From positions 1-34,936 of the forward strand of contig JAIRPR010000197.1 of NCBI GenBank assembly GCA_031256895.1: DNA of 34,936 bases, read 5' to 3'. Each line of letters starts with the position of its first letter. Position 1 is the first letter of the stretch. This document shows, piece after piece, positions 1-8,600 of this stretch. The DNA is from Coriobacteriaceae bacterium. Its GTDB lineage: Bacteria > Actinomycetota > Coriobacteriia > Coriobacteriales > Eggerthellaceae. The notes under the pieces were generated by a model. The model searched no databases, was not told the DNA's origin, and saw only the letters and a list, made by a program, of their open reading frames with translations. Made by a program: the position numbers and the translations under genes.

Positions 1-118
1 TTTTATGGCTGATAATTTGCAAAGGGCGCATCATCGTGTACAATAGCGCCATGTGCATAAAAACGAAACAACGCAGGAAAACGTAGCATACCTAAACGCA
101 GCATATGTGGAGGATATC

Positions 119-1282
119 ATGCCATACAATATAGGTCCTGGACATTCAGCGGTCATCAGAGTAGTAGGCGTTGGCGGTGGCGGCACGAACGCCATCAACC
201 GCATGGTCGAGGCCGGTATCAAAGGCGTCGAATTCATCGCTGTCAACACCGACCATCAGGCCTTGCTCAAGTGCAACGCCGACAAGGCGATCCATATCGG
301 GGAAGAACTGACCCGCGGCCTTGGTGCCGGGGCGAACCCCGAAGTGGGGGCACAGGCAGCAGAGGAAAGCCGTTCGCAGATCCGCGAAGCGCTCAATGGA
401 TCCGACATGATTTTCGTCACCGCAGGCGAAGGCGGCGGTACCGGCACGGGTGCAGCCCCTATCGTTGCCGAGATAGCCCGCGAAGAGATAGGGGCATTGA
501 CGGTCGGCATTGTGACCAAGCCCTTCAGCTTCGAAGGACGCTTGCGCCGCAACCAGGCAGAGCAAGGCATCGATCTGCTCGGGCAGAAGGTCGACACCCT
601 CATCGTCATCCCCAATGACCGCCTGCTGGAGATAGTCGAGCGCAAGACCAGCATGCTTGACGCCTTCCGTATCGCCGATGACACCCTGCGTCAGGGCATT
701 CAGGGCGTGACCGACCTTATCATCATTCCTGGCCTCATCAACCTTGACTTCGCCGATATCCGCACGGTCATGAAGGATGCGGGGACCGCCATGATGGGCA
801 TCGGGCGTTCTGCGGGTGAGAACAGAGCACTTGACGCCGCCCAACAGGCGACCAATTCGAAGCTGCTGGAGACGTCCATTGCGGGAGCCTCCCGGGTGCT
901 GTTCTCGATCGCGGGCAGCTCTGACCTCACTTTGGCCGAGGTCGACGAGGCTGCGCGTACCATCGAGGCTTGCGCTGACGAGAACGCCAACATCATCTAT
1001 GGCCAGATAATCGACGATGCCTTGGGCGAAGAGGTGCGCATAACCGTTATCGCGACCGGCTTCAAAGCCGTCGCCAAGCAATCAGCCCTCGATTTCTCGC
1101 GCAAGGACCTCTTTGCGCCGACCGATACGCCAACGCCTTCTGCACCGGTGTATGCCCCTCCGAGCAACCCCATCCCGGGTTATGGCGCCCCCAGCTATCC
1201 TGCACCGAATTACCCCACGTCACCGGGCACCCGTTTTGCCGATGAGGATTACATCCCCGATTTCCTGAAGCGCCAGCGCTAA
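119..1282 (+). CDS. ftsZ: Cell division protein FtsZ
   Basis: Tubulin-type motif [13 protein letters not shown]-terminal [15 protein letters not shown] and C-terminal tail [10 protein letters not shown]. Start at 119 preferred over 53 because of GGAGG at 109-113. Confidence 0.97.
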   Translation: MPYNIGPGHSAVIRVVGVGGGGTNAINRMVEAGIKGVEFIAVNTDHQALLKCNADKAIHIGEELTRGLGAGANPEVGAQAAEESRSQIREALNGSDMIFVTAGEGGGTGTGAAPIVAEIAREEIGALTVGIVTKPFSFEGRLRRNQAEQGIDLLGQKVDTLIVIPNDRLLEIVERKTSMLDAFRIADDTLRQGIQGVTDLIIIPGLINLDFADIRTVMKDAGTAMMGIGRSAGENRALDAAQQATNSKLLETSIAGASRVLFSIAGSSDLTLAEVDEAARTIEACADENANIIYGQIIDDALGEEVRITVIATGFKAVAKQSALDFSRKDLFAPTDTPTPSAPVYAPPSNPIPGYGAPSYPAPNYPTSPGTRFADEDYIPDFLKRQR

Positions 1283-1307
1283 ACAGCCTTGCGCACCCCG
1301 GATTCCC

Positions 1308-2144
1308 TTGATGCCTATGACCTCTGAGTTGCCTTTGCCTCGTTTTTCGCGAGGAAGCTTCGCGTCCGTTACGGCGCATACCGACGAAGCACTCTTCGCT
1401 CAGCTCGGCGTGCGCATCGCCTTCACCCAACGGCACGGCGGAAAGAGCGTTGCGCCCTATGGCTCCTTGAACCTCGGCTCGGCAGTGGGCGACCTCCCTG
1501 CGGCAGTCGAGGCCAACCGCGACATCGTGCTTGAAGCCTTCGGATCGCACGGGCTTGCATGCATGGTGCCCAAACAGGTCCATGGCGATACCGTGCTCAC
1601 CGTGGCGATGCCTGAAGAGCCGCCGCAGGCAGAAGAGGAAGCAGATGCCCTGGCGATAGAGGTGGATAACGTTGCGGCACTGCTGTGTTTTGCAGACTGC
1701 GTCCCGCTTATCGCGGTATCGCCCACAGGCCGCTTTGCCGTCATCCATGCAGGATGGCGGGGGGTCGAGTCGGGCATTGCGGGAAAAGCCATCCGCCACC
1801 TGGCCGCTCTTGACCAGAAGGCAGGGGCTCCGGGCGATCCTTCGCACTATAATGTGTATATCGGTGCGCATATCCATTCCTGCTGCTTCGAGGCAGACCC
1901 CGGGCTTGTCGAGCGCTTCAATCGGGCATTCGCCCCTGTTGCTGTGACCGACGGCAACCATATCGATTTGAACGCCGCCGTGCGTTCCACGCTTGCCCAG
2001 GCAGGGATAACTCCCCAGCGCATCGCTGACGTGGCCTGCTGCACCGCTTGTTCGCCTCAAGAGTATTTCTCGCACCGCGCATCGGGCGGTACCTGCGGCC
2101 GCCAGGGGGCCTTCGCCATCCGCTTAGCGGGAACGAGCAGGTGA
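1308..2144 (+). CDS. yfiH: YfiH/PgeF family (multicopper polyphenol oxidase/purine nucleoside phosphorylase fold) protein
   Basis: Motifs TQRHGG, FADCVPL, HAGWRG and the Cys-rich CCTACSPQEYFSHRASGGTCGRQGAF; position after ftsZ. ATG at 1311 is an alternative start. Confidence 0.92.
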   Translation: MMPMTSELPLPRFSRGSFASVTAHTDEALFAQLGVRIAFTQRHGGKSVAPYGSLNLGSAVGDLPAAVEANRDIVLEAFGSHGLACMVPKQVHGDTVLTVAMPEEPPQAEEEADALAIEVDNVAALLCFADCVPLIAVSPTGRFAVIHAGWRGVESGIAGKAIRHLAALDQKAGAPGDPSHYNVYIGAHIHSCCFEADPGLVERFNRAFAPVAVTDGNHIDLNAAVRSTLAQAGITPQRIADVACCTACSPQEYFSHRASGGTCGRQGAFAIRLAGTSR

Positions 2145-2147
2145 CCC

Positions 2148-2846
2148 ATGGATCTGGGCTTGCGTTACCAGCGGGTCACGGCAGAAGTGAAGGCTGTCTG
2201 TCAAAGGCTTCGCCGTGACCCACAAGAGGTGCGGGTGATAGCCGTGTCGAAGACGGTGGGCCCTCCTCTGATAGAGGCCGCCATAGGGGCAGGCTTTCGG
2301 GACTTCGGCGAGAACCGCCCAGAGGCCTTGTTTGCAAGACAGGCGCAATTCCCTCAGGTGGCTTGGCACTTCATCGGCAATGTCCAATCGCGCAGGATCC
2401 CCGGGATCGTCTCGGCAGCCACCTTGATCCATTCTCTCTACCAGTCCCGGCATCTGGCTGCCGTCGAAAAGGCGGCATCGGGACTCGGGAAGGTCCAAGG
2501 GCTTCTCATCGAGGTCAACGTCTCAGGTGAGGCAAGCAAGGGCGGGGTTGCCCCGGACGACTTGAATGCCCTGTTCGAAGAGGCTTTGCGTTGCCCGCAT
2601 ATCCAGGTAAGGGGTCTTATGACCATGGCTCCACAGGGCGATTCAGCGCGTGCACGCGAATGTTTCAAGGAAACAGCCAGCTTATTGGCTGATTTGCGCA
2701 AGCGCTTCCCCCAGTATGGGGGCTTGCAAGGCCTGCGCGAGCTTTCCATGGGCATGAGCGAGGACTGGCGTGAAGCCCTGGTCGAAGGGGCAACAATGAT
2801 ACGGATAGGCCGTGCGGTCTTTGACGACGGCTTCGAGGGGCGCTGA
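2148..2846 (+). CDS. yggS: YggS/PLPBP family pyridoxal-phosphate homeostasis protein
   Basis: VIAVSKTV, FGENRPEAL, WHFIGNVQSRR, GLMTM, LSMGMSEDWREALVEGATMIRIGRAVFD. Confidence 0.95.
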   Translation: MDLGLRYQRVTAEVKAVCQRLRRDPQEVRVIAVSKTVGPPLIEAAIGAGFRDFGENRPEALFARQAQFPQVAWHFIGNVQSRRIPGIVSAATLIHSLYQSRHLAAVEKAASGLGKVQGLLIEVNVSGEASKGGVAPDDLNALFEEALRCPHIQVRGLMTMAPQGDSARARECFKETASLLADLRKRFPQYGGLQGLRELSMGMSEDWREALVEGATMIRIGRAVFDDGFEGR

Positions 2847-2879
2847 ATATGGCTCCGATACTGATGGATAGGTGATCTG

Positions 2880-3962
2880 ATGGCAAGACGAAGCAGACCG
2901 GAAAGAGGAATGCTCGACGGCATTAAGAGCAGGTTGGGCTTTGTGGCCGAGGAACCGGCTGAAGAATACGACCAGGGCGACTACGGCGACTATGAGGAAG
3001 ATTACGGCGCTTATGAGGAATACGATGACGGTGCGCCCTCGGCAAGCCAAAGCGTTCCTGTCCAGAACGCCTACATCCCGGCAACCGCACGTCGGTCACC
3101 GTATGTTCCCAGCCAAGGCGGGCATTCAGGCCCCCGTTTGGTTTCGACAGACGACATACGCGCCTCTACCCGGGTTCCCGACACCTTGAGCCGAAACCCC
3201 CTGCCTGAACGGCGGGCCTACAGCCAAGGGGCTTATGAGGGGGGGTATGGCGCCTCGAACGGCGCCGCGTATGGCGCCTCGAACGGCGCCGCGTATGGCG
3301 CCTCGAACGGCGCTGGCTATGGCGCCTCGAACGGCGCCGCGTATGGCGCGTCTGCTGTTTCATCTGTCAGACAGCAATCCGGCTATTCCGCTGGCCCTTC
3401 TTCGTTCGCCACGGGCAGCCGCACCCGCAACTCCTTTGTGCCGCGCAAGGTGGAACGGGCGGCTGATTATCTGATATCCACCGAGACGAGCGACCTTTCG
3501 CCCCACAGGGATGCAACACAAGCCCAGGCCCAGGCCCAGGCCCAAGCCCAAGCCACAGAAGGGTCTTCGGGCAATGACCCCCTCTTCACGCCCTCTGCAT
3601 CTGCAACGGATGCCGGCAGTGCCCGCGGGCAGGGAAAGCAAGCGTTCGATCCCTATGATGCCTACGCGGGGTCGGGAATGGGCTCCCATAACCCCACGCG
3701 CGGTCTGTGCATCTTGAAGCCGGCAAGCTATGCCGAGGTAGAACGTGTCGCGAAGGCCCTCAAGGCAGGCGATGCGGTGGTCCTTTGCCTCCGCAACACG
3801 CCCGACCACCTGGCCAAGCGCATACTGGATTTCTCCTTCGGCGTGTCAAGTGCGCTTGACGCAAGCGTCGAGTGCATCGCTACCAAGGTGTTCGCCATCG
3901 TCAGGGGGCCTGCTTTGAGTGCTGAAGAGCAGGCAGGCCTCAGAAACCAAGGGGTCCTATGA
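2880..3962 (+). CDS. sepF: Cell division protein SepF with long repeat-rich linker
   Basis: N-terminal MLDGIKSRLGF membrane-helix-like segment and acidic Tyr-rich stretch; C-terminal SepF core (LKPASYAEVERVAKALKAGDAVVLCLRN...ILDFSFGV). Genomic position between yggS and proC. Confidence 0.92.
   Translation: MARRSRPERGMLDGIKSRLGFVAEEPAEEYDQGDYGDYEEDYGAYEEYDDGAPSASQSVPVQNAYIPATARRSPYVPSQGGHSGPRLVSTDDIRASTRVPDTLSRNPLPERRAYSQGAYEGGYGASNGAAYGASNGAAYGASNGAGYGASNGAAYGASAVSSVRQQSGYSAGPSSFATGSRTRNSFVPRKVERAADYLISTETSDLSPHRDATQAQAQAQAQAQATEGSSGNDPLFTPSASATDAGSARGQGKQAFDPYDAYAGSGMGSHNPTRGLCILKPASYAEVERVAKALKAGDAVVLCLRNTPDHLAKRILDFSFGVSSALDASVECIATKVFAIVRGPALSAEEQAGLRNQGVL
3246..3347 (+). repeat. 24-bp tandem repeat (about 4 copies) encoding YGASNGAA
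   Basis: tatggcgcctcgaacggcgccgcg at 3246, 3270, 3294 (variant) and 3318. Confidence 0.95.
3520..3555 (+). repeat. 6-bp microsatellite-like repeat encoding (QA)n
   Basis: Repeated caggcc/caagcc hexamers encoding QAQAQAQAQAQA. Confidence 0.9.
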
Positions 3963-4825
3963 TGAACAAGAAAACGAACAGGAGCTCACTGCCTGCAGGT
4001 TCCGCCCTGGTGTTCGTGGGCGGCGGGAAGATGGGAGAGGCCATTTTGGGCGGCTGGGCTGCCTGTGAGCAAGGCCTCGCCTCGAGTATCGGTGCGCAAG
4101 ACATGACCGTGGTTGAACCGGATGCCTCACGCGGTTCCTACCTCGAAGAACGCTACGGGGTGCGCCATGTGGCCGATGCCGGCTGCGTCACCCGTGCCGA
4201 TCTGGTTGTTTTAGCAGTAAAGCCGCAGGTCATGTTGGGTGTCCTGGCAGGACTTGCCGAGCTCCCCGCCTTCGCTCATGCCCTTTTCGTCTCCATTGCG
4301 GCAGGAATGTCCACGGATAGCCTGGTAGAAGCGTTGCCGAACGGGTCGCGTCTGGTACGGGTCATGCCCAACCTGCCGCTCTTGGTTGGGGCAGGCGCCA
4401 CCACGGTGTGTTCTTCTGCCACTTCGACCGATGATGACCTGGAGCTGGTCTGTGGCCTGTTTGCCTGCCTGGGTCAGGCAGCATGCATCGAGGAAGGCCT
4501 CATGGATGCTGCTTCCGCGCTGTCGGGATCGGGCCCTGCCTATGTGGCGGCTATGATAGAGTGCCTGGCAGAAACAGGCCAGAAGCTCGGCCTGCCGCAA
4601 GGCCTGACTCAGGAGCTGCTCGTCCAGACGGTGTATGGAAGTGCCTGCTTGCTCAAACAAACAGGTCAAAGCCCTGGTGAGCTTCGTGCGGCGGTGAGCT
4701 CGCCAGGAGGCAGCACCCTGGCCGCCCTTGCCGCTATGGAAAAGGCCGGCATAGGCCAGGCTTATGAACAAGGAGTCGTTGCGGCTGTGCAACGGGCAAA
4801 GGAGTTGGGCACATGCAAAGCATAG
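3959..4825 (+). CDS. proC: Pyrroline-5-carboxylate reductase
   Basis: GGGKMGEAILGGW nucleotide-binding motif, VRVMPNLPLLVGAG, ALSGSGPAYV, SSPGGSTLAAL. Confidence 0.95.
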   Translation: MMNKKTNRSSLPAGSALVFVGGGKMGEAILGGWAACEQGLASSIGAQDMTVVEPDASRGSYLEERYGVRHVADAGCVTRADLVVLAVKPQVMLGVLAGLAELPAFAHALFVSIAAGMSTDSLVEALPNGSRLVRVMPNLPLLVGAGATTVCSSATSTDDDLELVCGLFACLGQAACIEEGLMDAASALSGSGPAYVAAMIECLAETGQKLGLPQGLTQELLVQTVYGSACLLKQTGQSPGELRAAVSSPGGSTLAALAAMEKAGIGQAYEQGVVAAVQRAKELGTCKA

Positions 4826-5073
4826 TATCCCTTGTGGTCTCACTCATCAATCTGTATTCTTTTGTGTTGTTCGTCTATGTGCTGCTTTCCTGGATTCCCA
4901 CAAAAAGCGGTATTTTCGCTGAAATAAACAACTTTCTCGCAAAAATCTGCGATCCTTACCTTAATATATTCAAGAGGTTCATTCCACCCCTTGGAGGAAT
5001 GGTGGACGTCAGTCCTATCCTTGCCTTGATTGTTCTACAGTTGCTACAGCGTTTCATTGTGAACTACCTGTAG
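4813..5073 (+). CDS. yggT: YggT family membrane protein
   Basis: Small hydrophobic protein with LLSWIP, CDPYLNIFKRFIPPLGGMVDVSPILALIVLQLL; position between proC and divIVA. Confidence 0.93.
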   Translation: MQSIVSLVVSLINLYSFVLFVYVLLSWIPTKSGIFAEINNFLAKICDPYLNIFKRFIPPLGGMVDVSPILALIVLQLLQRFIVNYL

Positions 5074-5134
5074 CGAGCAAGATGCGATACGGAAATGCTG
5101 GCAACAGGCCGGCGACAGCGTGAAGGGAAGACAT

Positions 5135-5917
5135 ATGGCAATCACTTCAGCCGATATCCAGAACCAAAGCTTTTCAATCGACCGCAAAGGCTACGACGTC
5201 GATGAAGTCGATGTGTTCCTTGAGCGTGTAGCCAACGAGGTCGATGAACTGAACGCTGCCATCGAGCAGCTGGAGGCCGAACTTGACGGCGACAAGTTCG
5301 CTGGCCTCGATACCCCCGTGCGTGAGAGGGGGGGAAGCTCTGAGGACATGAGGAAGAAGGACGCCTTGATAGCAGACCTTCAGTCAGAGCTTGAAGAGAA
5401 GAAGGCGAACGACAATGCGATAGCCCAAGCCCTCATCATCGCGCAACGCTCTGCTGACGAGCTTATCCTCAATGCGAACAGCGATGCCGATCAGATCCGT
5501 CAGGATGCTGAAGACGAGGCACAGCGCATCATCGACAAGGCAAATGCCGAAAAGCAGCGCATCCTTGAGGAGATCGAGAAGCTTGAAGACGACCGGGAGG
5601 ACATCCGCACCGAATACCAGGGCATCCTGAAGGATTTCATCAGCGATGCCACCAAGAAGCTCACCAGCATCGGTGGCACCAGTGCGGTACCGGCAAGTGC
5701 CCATGCCAAGCCTGCAGCCAAGACCGTCTCGAAGAACCAGGTGCCCATCCGCGCCACTTCGGGATCGGCGCCTGCGGTAGCGCCTTCGTATGTGGCGCCG
5801 CAGCCGGGCATGGGTGCCAGCATCGCACCTACCACCCCCAAGCCTTCGCGTGTCGAAAAGGACCTCTCCGGTTTCGGCGATGCCGCAGACGGCTTCGATT
5901 TCGTCGAGATAGACTAG
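5135..5917 (+). CDS. divIVA: DivIVA/Wag31 family protein
   Basis: N-terminal ITSADIQNQSFSIDRKGYDVDEVDVFLERV and long coiled coil. ATG at 5135 inside the ORF beginning 5120. Confidence 0.93.
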   Translation: MAITSADIQNQSFSIDRKGYDVDEVDVFLERVANEVDELNAAIEQLEAELDGDKFAGLDTPVRERGGSSEDMRKKDALIADLQSELEEKKANDNAIAQALIIAQRSADELILNANSDADQIRQDAEDEAQRIIDKANAEKQRILEEIEKLEDDREDIRTEYQGILKDFISDATKKLTSIGGTSAVPASAHAKPAAKTVSKNQVPIRATSGSAPAVAPSYVAPQPGMGASIAPTTPKPSRVEKDLSGFGDAADGFDFVEID

Positions 5918-5947
5918 GCAGGCGTCCAAGCCTCCGCAACGAACGGC

Positions 5948-6000
5948 AGCCAGGCTTCGGTGGGCAGCAAGAGCCTTGCCCAGCATCTGCCTGGCTTTTT
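5948..6000 (+). terminator. Rho-independent terminator after divIVA
   Basis: AGCCAGGC (5948-5955) pairs with GCCTGGCT (5989-5996), nested GGGCA/TGCCC hairpin, followed by a T run. Confidence 0.7.
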
Positions 6001-6109
6001 GCTTGCTTAAGGTATCCGAGCAAGGCTCCAAGCGTTGCCTGGGTGCAAACATGGGGCAGGTATGCGCTGGTGGATGCATCTCATTGGCCTGTTTCCCTGC
6101 GCGCGGGGA

Positions 6110-6187
6110 GGCGAAGTGCTGCGCAGGGCAAAGGGACGCGCAGTGCGCAGGGATGCACCGGGCGAAGTGCTGCACAGGGCGAAGGGA
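6110..6187. repeat. 27-bp imperfect direct repeat
   Basis: ggcgaagtgctgcgcagggcaaaggga (6110-6136) and ggcgaagtgctgcacagggcgaaggga (6161-6187). Confidence 0.85.
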
Positions 6188-6222
6188 TTTGTCGCTACCT
6201 TGTGAACATGCCCAAGTTCTGG

Positions 6223-6253
6223 TTGACGATGACGTAACGTCATCATTTAAGCT
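6223..6253 (+). promoter_or_regulatory. Candidate MerR-type promoter/operator with perfect palindrome
   Basis: TTGACG at 6223-6228 and palindrome GATGACGT-A-ACGTCATC at 6228-6244, about 130 bp upstream of the MerR-family ORF; TAAGCT at a 19-bp spacing. Confidence 0.6.
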
Positions 6254-6374
6254 TCAATACCTCCGAAGCGGCAAGTCTTTTGTGCCGCGACGGCAAGGAT
6301 TCAAGACGAGCACAACAAAAGACGAAACAAGTCACGGCCCACTCAGAAGGCTCGGCCGTGCGTAGGAGTTTGGC

Positions 6375-7136
6375 ATGACCGAACCGGAGTACTTCTCGGT
6401 GGGCGAGCTTGCGCAGCGCGTGGGCGTCACCGTGCGTACCATACAATACTATGATCAGGAAGGCCTCCTCTCGCCTTCGGCGAAAGGCCCCCAGAACCAG
6501 CGCTTGTACACCGAAGGCGACCTCAACGGCCTTTACCGCATCCTGACCCTCAAGTACTTGGGGCGTTCCCTTGCCGAGATCAAAGCGGACGCAGGTCTTT
6601 TCGAGGAACGCAAGGCCTTGCATGGCCTTGCGGGCGCCCAGATGGATGAGATAGAGAAGAGCTTCCAGCAACTCTTCAGGCGACTGACCACCTTGCGCAA
6701 CCTGATTGAGGCGACCGGCGCACAGGATGAGATGCCCCTGGATTGGCATGCGCTGGCCCAAGTCATCGAGGACTGTCAAGAAGAGAGCCAGTTCTTCTGG
6801 CGCCTGATCTGCATCCGCGAAGACGAGCTGCACGACTCCGACGGCTCCGGGCACCTCGCGCGTGACGAGATGGTATCGAAATGGCACGAGCTCATTGCCG
6901 ATGCCATACGCCTGGAAGCGGGGCATGAGCCCCTCGATTCCCCGAACAACCGCGATCTGGCAAAACGCTATCTGGCATTGGATGAGTCCCAGCAAGCCCT
7001 TTCAATAGACCAGAACTTCATACTGATGGAGAACATCGCCCCCGCTGTGCATGGCGTGGGATCCTTCGATGCCCTGCGCAAGACGGTATGCGAGCACCTA
7101 GAAGCAGTCGTTGCAGCCTACCTTGCGAGTCCTTGA
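6375..7136 (+). CDS. MerR family transcriptional regulator with helical C-terminal domain
   Basis: YFSVGELAQRVGVTVRTIQYYDQEGLLSPSAKGPQNQRLYTEGDLNGLYRI is a standard MerR HTH. Confidence 0.92.
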   Translation: MTEPEYFSVGELAQRVGVTVRTIQYYDQEGLLSPSAKGPQNQRLYTEGDLNGLYRILTLKYLGRSLAEIKADAGLFEERKALHGLAGAQMDEIEKSFQQLFRRLTTLRNLIEATGAQDEMPLDWHALAQVIEDCQEESQFFWRLICIREDELHDSDGSGHLARDEMVSKWHELIADAIRLEAGHEPLDSPNNRDLAKRYLALDESQQALSIDQNFILMENIAPAVHGVGSFDALRKTVCEHLEAVVAAYLASP

Positions 7137-7368
7137 AGCCAAAGGACTCTTCGGTGCAGGCGCTTCCTTGACGGTTGCACGGATGTTGCGGCATCCAGCC
7201 TGCCGATGCGGTGCCACCAAGCCGTCTTGGTGAGACGCCTGCCTGAAATGCCTGCTTGAAATGCCGACATCGGTCTTTGCGCCCAGCTTTGACCACAGCA
7301 AGAACCCATACGACACCCGAACCCTGCGAGACCAGCAGGGCAGAGCCACCAGAAGGAGGCAGCAGACC

Positions 7369-8361
7369 ATGATAGTCTCATGGATGACCACGAACGAATG
7401 CAACCTGCGTTGCAAGCACTGTTACCAGGATGCAAGCACGTCGCAAGAACACGAGCTCACGACCGAGGAAGGCCTCGCCCTCATCGATCAGATAGCCAAG
7501 GCCGGCTTCAAGATCATGATCTTCTCGGGCGGCGAGCCCTTGCTCCGTCCTGACATCTTCGAGTTGGTGGCACACGCGCGCCAGCGCGGCCTGCGCCCGG
7601 TGTTCGGCACCAACGGCATCCTGATAACCGAGGAAGTGGCAAGACGGCTCAAGGATTGCGGCGCCGTTGCCATGGGCATCAGCGTAGACAGCCTTGATGC
7701 CGGAAAGCACGACGAGTTCCGCGGCCTAGAAGATGCCCATGCCCTGACCATGGCAGGAATCGAGAATTGCAAGAAGGCAGGCCTTCCCTTCCAGATCCAT
7801 ACGACGGTCGTCGATTGGAACCGTAACGAGGTCTGTGACATCACCGATTTCGCCGAGGGCATCGGTGCGATAGCCCACTATATCTTCTTCCTCATCCCGG
7901 TAGGAAGGGGTGCCTACATCAAGGAGACCTCGCTTGAGGTGCGCGAGAACGAAGACCTGCTGCGCGCCATCATGGCAAAGCAGGCACAGGTATCAATTGA
8001 TGTGAAGCCCACCTGCGCGCCCCAGTTCACGCGGGTGGCGAAGCAGATGGGCATCGATACCCGTTTCGAGCGTGGCTGCCTTGCCGGCCTCACCTACTGC
8101 GTCATCGGCTCACAAGGCCTCGTGCGCCCCTGTGCCTATATGACCGAGGAGGCAGGCGACGTGCGCAAGCAGCCCTTCGACGAGATCTGGCGCGAGAGCG
8201 CGGTCTTTCAGACGCTGCGCAGCCAGGCCTATAAGGGGGCTTGCGGGACCTGCGACTACCGCGACGGCTGCGGCGGGTGCAGGGCAAGGGCTGCCTACTA
8301 CCACGAAGGGGACATCCTTGCCCAAGACGACTATTGCGCACACGGGCAGAAACTGCTCTGA
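7369..8361 (+). CDS. Radical SAM/SPASM protein, AhbC/AhbD/NirJ-like (putative heme/heme d1-type tetrapyrrole modification)
   Basis: MIVSWMTTNECNLRCKHCYQDA (CxxxCxxC), SGGEPLLRPD, C-terminal Cys-rich CGTCDYRDGCGGCRARAAYY...DDYC. AGGAGG at about 7354-7359 supports start at 7369 rather than 7261. Confidence 0.82.
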   Translation: MIVSWMTTNECNLRCKHCYQDASTSQEHELTTEEGLALIDQIAKAGFKIMIFSGGEPLLRPDIFELVAHARQRGLRPVFGTNGILITEEVARRLKDCGAVAMGISVDSLDAGKHDEFRGLEDAHALTMAGIENCKKAGLPFQIHTTVVDWNRNEVCDITDFAEGIGAIAHYIFFLIPVGRGAYIKETSLEVRENEDLLRAIMAKQAQVSIDVKPTCAPQFTRVAKQMGIDTRFERGCLAGLTYCVIGSQGLVRPCAYMTEEAGDVRKQPFDEIWRESAVFQTLRSQAYKGACGTCDYRDGCGGCRARAAYYHEGDILAQDDYCAHGQKLL

Positions 8362-8403
8362 TCCGCCCACGGGCACAGCCTGCCTTCGACCGATTACCCG
8401 GGC

Positions 8404-8435
8404 GAAAGCGTACCCTGAGGAAAGCGTACCCTGAG
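8404..8435. repeat. Perfect 16-bp tandem duplication
   Basis: gaaagcgtaccctgag at 8404-8419 and 8420-8435. Confidence 0.95.
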
Positions 8436-8439
8436 AAAG

Positions 8440-8530
8440 GCCTGCCCTTGTAAGGGTGCGAGGCGCATAGCAGCCCCCTGTGGCTGAGATCCTGCTGCCA
8501 AAGGGCGATGCAGTCAACCACAAGGCAGGC
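8440..8530 (+). ncRNA. Candidate structured 5' leader (possible riboswitch) of the ABC importer operon
   Basis: GCCTGCC(c)TTGT (8440-8451) is complementary to ACAAGGCAGGC (8520-8530), closing a domain with smaller hairpins about 70 nt upstream of the lipoprotein gene. Confidence 0.4.
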
Positions 8531-8600
8531 AAAGGATGATAAGGCCGAATGCCACCGAGGCAAGAGGCCGCAGAGATAAAGGACAACAAGAAAGGCTACC

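Noticed and set aside
146-1081. 311-aa minus-strand ORF antisense to ftsZ
   Set aside because: Long antisense ORFs are expected in high-GC coding DNA; the protein resembles no family and ftsZ on the other strand is certain.
7236-7261. 13-bp tandem repeat (cgcctgcctgaaa/tgcctgcttgaaa)
   Set aside because: Only two imperfect short copies; too little to interpret alone.
8440-8530. TPP or cobalamin riboswitch
   Set aside because: A CTGAGA-like segment and a CCCCTGTGG stretch are present, but the remaining conserved blocks (TPP ACCTGATC...GCG; B12 box) are missing or misplaced by eye, so only a generic structured leader is claimed.
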